Source: Moraxella sp. FZFQ2102 (GTDB lineage: Bacteria > Pseudomonadota > Gammaproteobacteria > Pseudomonadales > Moraxellaceae). From it: a stretch of 64,000 nt of DNA. Shown in pieces: positions 61,277 to 64,000 of the stretch (position 1 is its first letter; each line of letters starts with the position of its first letter). The position numbers and the translations under genes are program-made. The DNA is taken from positions 2,232,001 through 2,296,000 of the forward strand of contig NZ_CP099960.1 in the NCBI RefSeq assembly GCF_024137865.1, read 5' to 3'. The notes beneath the pieces are model-generated. The model searched no databases. It was not told the origin of the DNA and saw only the letters and a program-made list of their open reading frames with translations.

Positions 61277-62488
61277 TTATGAACGATAATCGGCGTTAAT
61301 CTTCACATAGTCATAAGACAAATCGCAGGTATAAACAGTATCTGTGGCATCACCACGCCCAAGCTCAATGTGTACGGTAATCTCAGGACGCTTCATCACC
61401 TCACTGCCACGCGCTTCGGTGTAGCCATCTGCCAATCCACCACGCTCACAGATGGATACTTCATCGAGTGCGACACTGACACGGCTTTGGTCAAGCTCAA
61501 TACCTGCATAGCCAACCGCTGCTAGGATGCGACCCCAGTTCGGATCAGAGGCAAAAAACGCCGTCTTGACCAATGGCGAATGTGCCACTGCATAAGCGAC
61601 ATCGGCACACTCATTGGTGTCTTTACCACCAGTGACTTTGACCGTGATGAACTTGGTCGCCCCTTCGCCATCACGCACAATCAGCGTCGCCAAGCGGACA
61701 AACACACGCTCAAGTGCAGCATAAAACTCGCCAAACCGCGGATGGCTCTCGCCAATCTCACCGGCTGTGCCTGTGGCGATCAGCGTACAGCAGTCATTGG
61801 TCGATGTATCGCCATCGATGGTGATGCGGTTGAATGAGGCATTGGTTAGCTTGATGAGCATGGACTGGAGCACAGCTTGATCAATCTTGGCATCAGTCGC
61901 CACAAAGCCAAGCATCGTCGCCATATTTGGGCGAATCATCCCTGCACCCTTTGAGATGCCTGTGATGTGATAATCCACGCCATCAATGCTTACCTTCTCA
62001 CTAGCAATCTTCGGGATGGTATCAGTCGTGCAGATACCGTGTGCTGCATCCAGCCAGTTATTTTCGGACAAATCTGCCAAAGCACTATCCAGCCCTGCGA
62101 TGATTTTGTCGCTAGGTAGAGTCTCACCGATGACACCAGTTGAGTAGGGTAAGATTTGCTCGATACTCACACCAGCTTTATTTGCCAAGGCATCACAAGT
62201 GGCAAGTGCACGCTTGACGCCATCAGCACCTGTTGCGGCATTGGCATTGCCAGTATTGATGAGTAGATGTGTAGTCACTGTATTTGCAATGTGCTTACGA
62301 AGTACTTGCACAGGTGCGGCACAGAATTGATTTTGAGTGGTGACCGCTGCTACGCTCGCTCCTTTTGCAATCTCAAACACCACCAAATCACGGCGGTCGG
62401 CATATCGCACGTGCGCCTTGGTCGTGCCGATTTTGACACCAAAAATTGGATAAATCGTCTGCGGAATACTAATATCACCGACTGCCAT
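61277..62488 (-). CDS. argJ: Glutamate N-acetyltransferase ArgJ
   Basis: A 403-residue enzyme of arginine biosynthesis. The precursor cuts itself at the A-T bond in [17 protein letters not shown], where Thr becomes the nucleophile. [24 protein letters not shown] and [12 protein letters not shown] are ArgJ motifs. It moves the acetyl group from N-acetylornithine to glutamate; some members also use acetyl-CoA, and the sequence cannot tell which. No other arg genes are near. Confidence 0.94.
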   Translation of the reverse strand: MAVGDISIPQTIYPIFGVKIGTTKAHVRYADRRDLVVFEIAKGASVAAVTTQNQFCAAPVQVLRKHIANTVTTHLLINTGNANAATGADGVKRALATCDALANKAGVSIEQILPYSTGVIGETLPSDKIIAGLDSALADLSENNWLDAAHGICTTDTIPKIASEKVSIDGVDYHITGISKGAGMIRPNMATMLGFVATDAKIDQAVLQSMLIKLTNASFNRITIDGDTSTNDCCTLIATGTAGEIGESHPRFGEFYAALERVFVRLATLIVRDGEGATKFITVKVTGGKDTNECADVAYAVAHSPLVKTAFFASDPNWGRILAAVGYAGIELDQSRVSVALDEVSICERGGLADGYTEARGSEVMKRPEITVHIELGRGDATDTVYTCDLSYDYVKINADYRS

Positions 62489-62648
62489 AACATCACTCCA
62501 TGTTGCTAAATTACAAAACCGACTGCGATAGTCACTATTTATCGCTGATAGTCATCTAAAAAATTGTCGTCAAAAAAATGGCTGATTTATAATCAATTGA
62601 GATAATCCTAACCATCACTCAATTGACAAACCACCATGACAAAACCCA

Positions 62649-63467
62649 TTACAAATCAAACTTCGCCCAAATCGGTGCATGATCTGATGGCTTGTCCATG
62701 CCGCGAATATCATAGCTGATGCCAGCATCGATACAGTCGGCTTTTAGTCCATCGGTGCACAATATATGGTCAATACGAAGTCCACGCTTAGGTGTATCCT
62801 CAAAGCCACGAGAGCGATAATCAAACCAGCTAAATTCATCAGCGGCATTTGGACGGAATAGGCGATAAGTATCGCTTAGACCCGTCGCCATCAAGGCTTG
62901 ATACCAGTCTCGCTCTTCGGGTAAAAATGAACAAGTCCCCTTGGCAAGCCAGCGTTTGGCATTGACTTCACCGATACCGACATCGATATCCAGTGGCGAG
63001 ATATTCATATCACCCATGATGACAAGCTCACGCCCTGCCGTGGTCAACTCATTGATATAGCGGTTCAAATCTGCATAAAATGCACGCTTCATGGGAAATT
63101 TGGTCTCATGGCTACGGTTTTCGCCTTGGGGGAAATAGCCATTAATCACATCCACCACACGACCATCGAAATCGTAGCGTGCATGAATCAGACGACGCTG
63201 TGCCTCAGCATCACCAAATGGAAAGCCTTTTTGTACAAAAATCGGTGCTGTCTTTGATACCAGTGCCACACCATAATGCGACTTTTGCCCAAAAAATTCC
63301 ACATGATAGCCAAGCTCACTTGCCATCTCGAGTGGAAACGCTTCATCATGCACTTTGGTTTCTTGTAATCCGATGATATCTGCGTTCAAACTTTCTTTGA
63401 CGGCTTGTAGCTGATGTGGTCTGGCTCGAAGCCCATTGATATTAAAACTGACAAATGTGGTCATCAT
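62649..63467 (-). CDS. xthA: Exodeoxyribonuclease III / AP endonuclease XthA
   Basis: A 272-residue DNA-repair nuclease. ATG 63467 (MMTTFVSFNINGLRARPHQL) fits the family start; the frame extends upstream to 63557 without support. Catalytic residues lie in IIGLQETKVHDE (Glu), VIMGDMNISPLDIDVG (Asp, Asn) and LRIDHILC and SDHAPIWAKF (Asp, His). The last gene before a divergent thioesterase. Confidence 0.92.
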   Translation of the reverse strand: MMTTFVSFNINGLRARPHQLQAVKESLNADIIGLQETKVHDEAFPLEMASELGYHVEFFGQKSHYGVALVSKTAPIFVQKGFPFGDAEAQRRLIHARYDFDGRVVDVINGYFPQGENRSHETKFPMKRAFYADLNRYINELTTAGRELVIMGDMNISPLDIDVGIGEVNAKRWLAKGTCSFLPEERDWYQALMATGLSDTYRLFRPNAADEFSWFDYRSRGFEDTPKRGLRIDHILCTDGLKADCIDAGISYDIRGMDKPSDHAPIWAKFDL

Positions 63468-63658
63468 AAAACGCCTAACAACATAAAATTGCTGACTATT
63501 GTAACAATTTTTTGGGATAAATGGCGAAATTTTTTTGTGCTGTGATGACTTTGGCATTCATCAACTTACCGTGCTTGGTACTACCACCAAGCCATGAAAA
63601 GGTGTACAATAGTAAGCCAATCGATGCTAAGGCTAGACGGATTATCAAGGAATTTATG

Positions 63659-64000
63659 ATGGCTATTTTTCAAAAAAACTACAAAGTCTATATCAATCAC
63701 ACCGACGCAGGCGGGATCGTCTATCATGCCAATCATCTCACTTTTTTTGAAAATTGTCGCCGTGATTGGTTGGCGTCCTTAGGCTATGATGGCTACTTTT
63801 TTGATTTATCCAAGGATGGCGACAGTGCGGCGAATACCCATGGTCAAGGCGGTGCGGTGCATTTTGTGGTAAGTCAAGCCGAACTAAAATATATCGCCCC
63901 ACTATTGGTCGATGATGAGCTGAGCGTTACCGTAGATAGTCTGACCATCAAGCCTGCAAGCCTAATCCTATCCCAAAGCATCTATCGACCTGATAGTGAT
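63659..64000 (+). CDS. ybgC: YbgC-type acyl-CoA thioesterase, 5' part (cut by window edge)
   Basis: An open frame runs off the right edge without a stop. ATG 63659 (or ATG 63656) follows AAGGA. It begins MAIFQKNYKVYINHTDAGGI; the 4HBT catalytic segment is HTDAGGIVYHANHLTFFENC with the active-site Asp, and YIAPLLVDDELSVTV follows. YbgC hydrolyses acyl-CoA or acyl-ACP near the inner membrane and usually starts the tol-pal operon, which would lie to the right of the window. Confidence 0.85.
   Translation, partial: MAIFQKNYKVYINHTDAGGIVYHANHLTFFENCRRDWLASLGYDGYFFDLSKDGDSAANTHGQGGAVHFVVSQAELKYIAPLLVDDELSVTVDSLTIKPASLILSQSIYRPDSD

Noticed and set aside
62593..62626. Hairpin TCAATTGAG/CTCAATTGA between xthA and argJ as a terminator
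   Set aside because: The stem is short and AT-rich with no T-run after it on the minus strand, so it is not convincing.

Overview
The window looks like chromosomal DNA of a Moraxella-type gammaproteobacterium (Moraxellaceae). The reasons are the murU-amgK block divergent from lptD-surA (a Pseudomonadales arrangement), an IS1016-group insertion sequence, an autotransporter with an extended signal peptide, and tandem narK1-narK2 with a separate narGHJI operon. Base composition is intermediate over most genes and visibly more AT-rich in two accessory segments (about 1-1200 and 9040-13190). The species cannot be named from the sequence alone.

Layout. 1-1234 is the end of an integrative element: a partial tyrosine integrase, an excisionase-like protein, a divergent XRE repressor with three phased operators, and GGTCAC repeats. 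It abuts the 3' end of tRNA-Gly(GCC). 1455-7536 holds cell-wall recycling (murU, amgK) and outer-membrane biogenesis (lptD, surA). 7598-9001 is a two-gene unit pairing a PP2C phosphatase with a protein that resembles the C-terminal half of FtsZ but lacks the GTP-binding part. 9043-13188 is a two-gene DUF262/DUF1524 (GmrSD-like, probably anti-phage) module bounded by a 24-bp direct repeat; its second gene is split by an IS1016-group element with a perfect 8-bp target duplication. 13311-15699 is a two-component system whose response regulator carries a frameshift, with a ynfA gene in between. 15737-18963 holds thiE and a MarR-controlled FAD hydroxylase with a DUF2783 partner.

19046-43288 is a coherent nitrate-respiration region: moeB, narK2, narK1, narX-narL, moaA-moaB-mobA-moaC-moaD-moaE-modABC, then (opposite strand) narGHJI, a hemerythrin, a PpiC-type isomerase and moeA. 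Perfect FNR-type boxes lie upstream of moeB, narK1 and narG, and a perfect NarL 7-2-7 site lies between narK1 and narX. A Crp/Fnr-family regulator with the FNR-type recognition residues follows at 43534. The Mo-cofactor and molybdate-uptake genes supply the NarG cofactor, NarK1/K2 move nitrate and nitrite, and NarXL senses them. A decayed MmeI-type restriction-modification gene sits between modC and moeA.

44388-54939 is catabolic: acetoacetate/short-chain fatty acid use (thiolase, CoA-transferase A/B, AtoE), a TRAP transporter, and a Ser-type sulfatase next to its radical-SAM maturase. 55134-57823 has an FAA hydrolase and a VOC protein divergent from a LysR regulator. 57898-61137 is a large autotransporter. 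argJ, xthA and the start of a YbgC-type thioesterase end the window. Three copies of a palindromic intergenic repeat are scattered through the right half, one of them inside the nar operon between narG and narH.

The best candidates for something undescribed are the PP2C/FtsZ-like gene pair and the direct-repeat-bounded DUF262 pair next to it.
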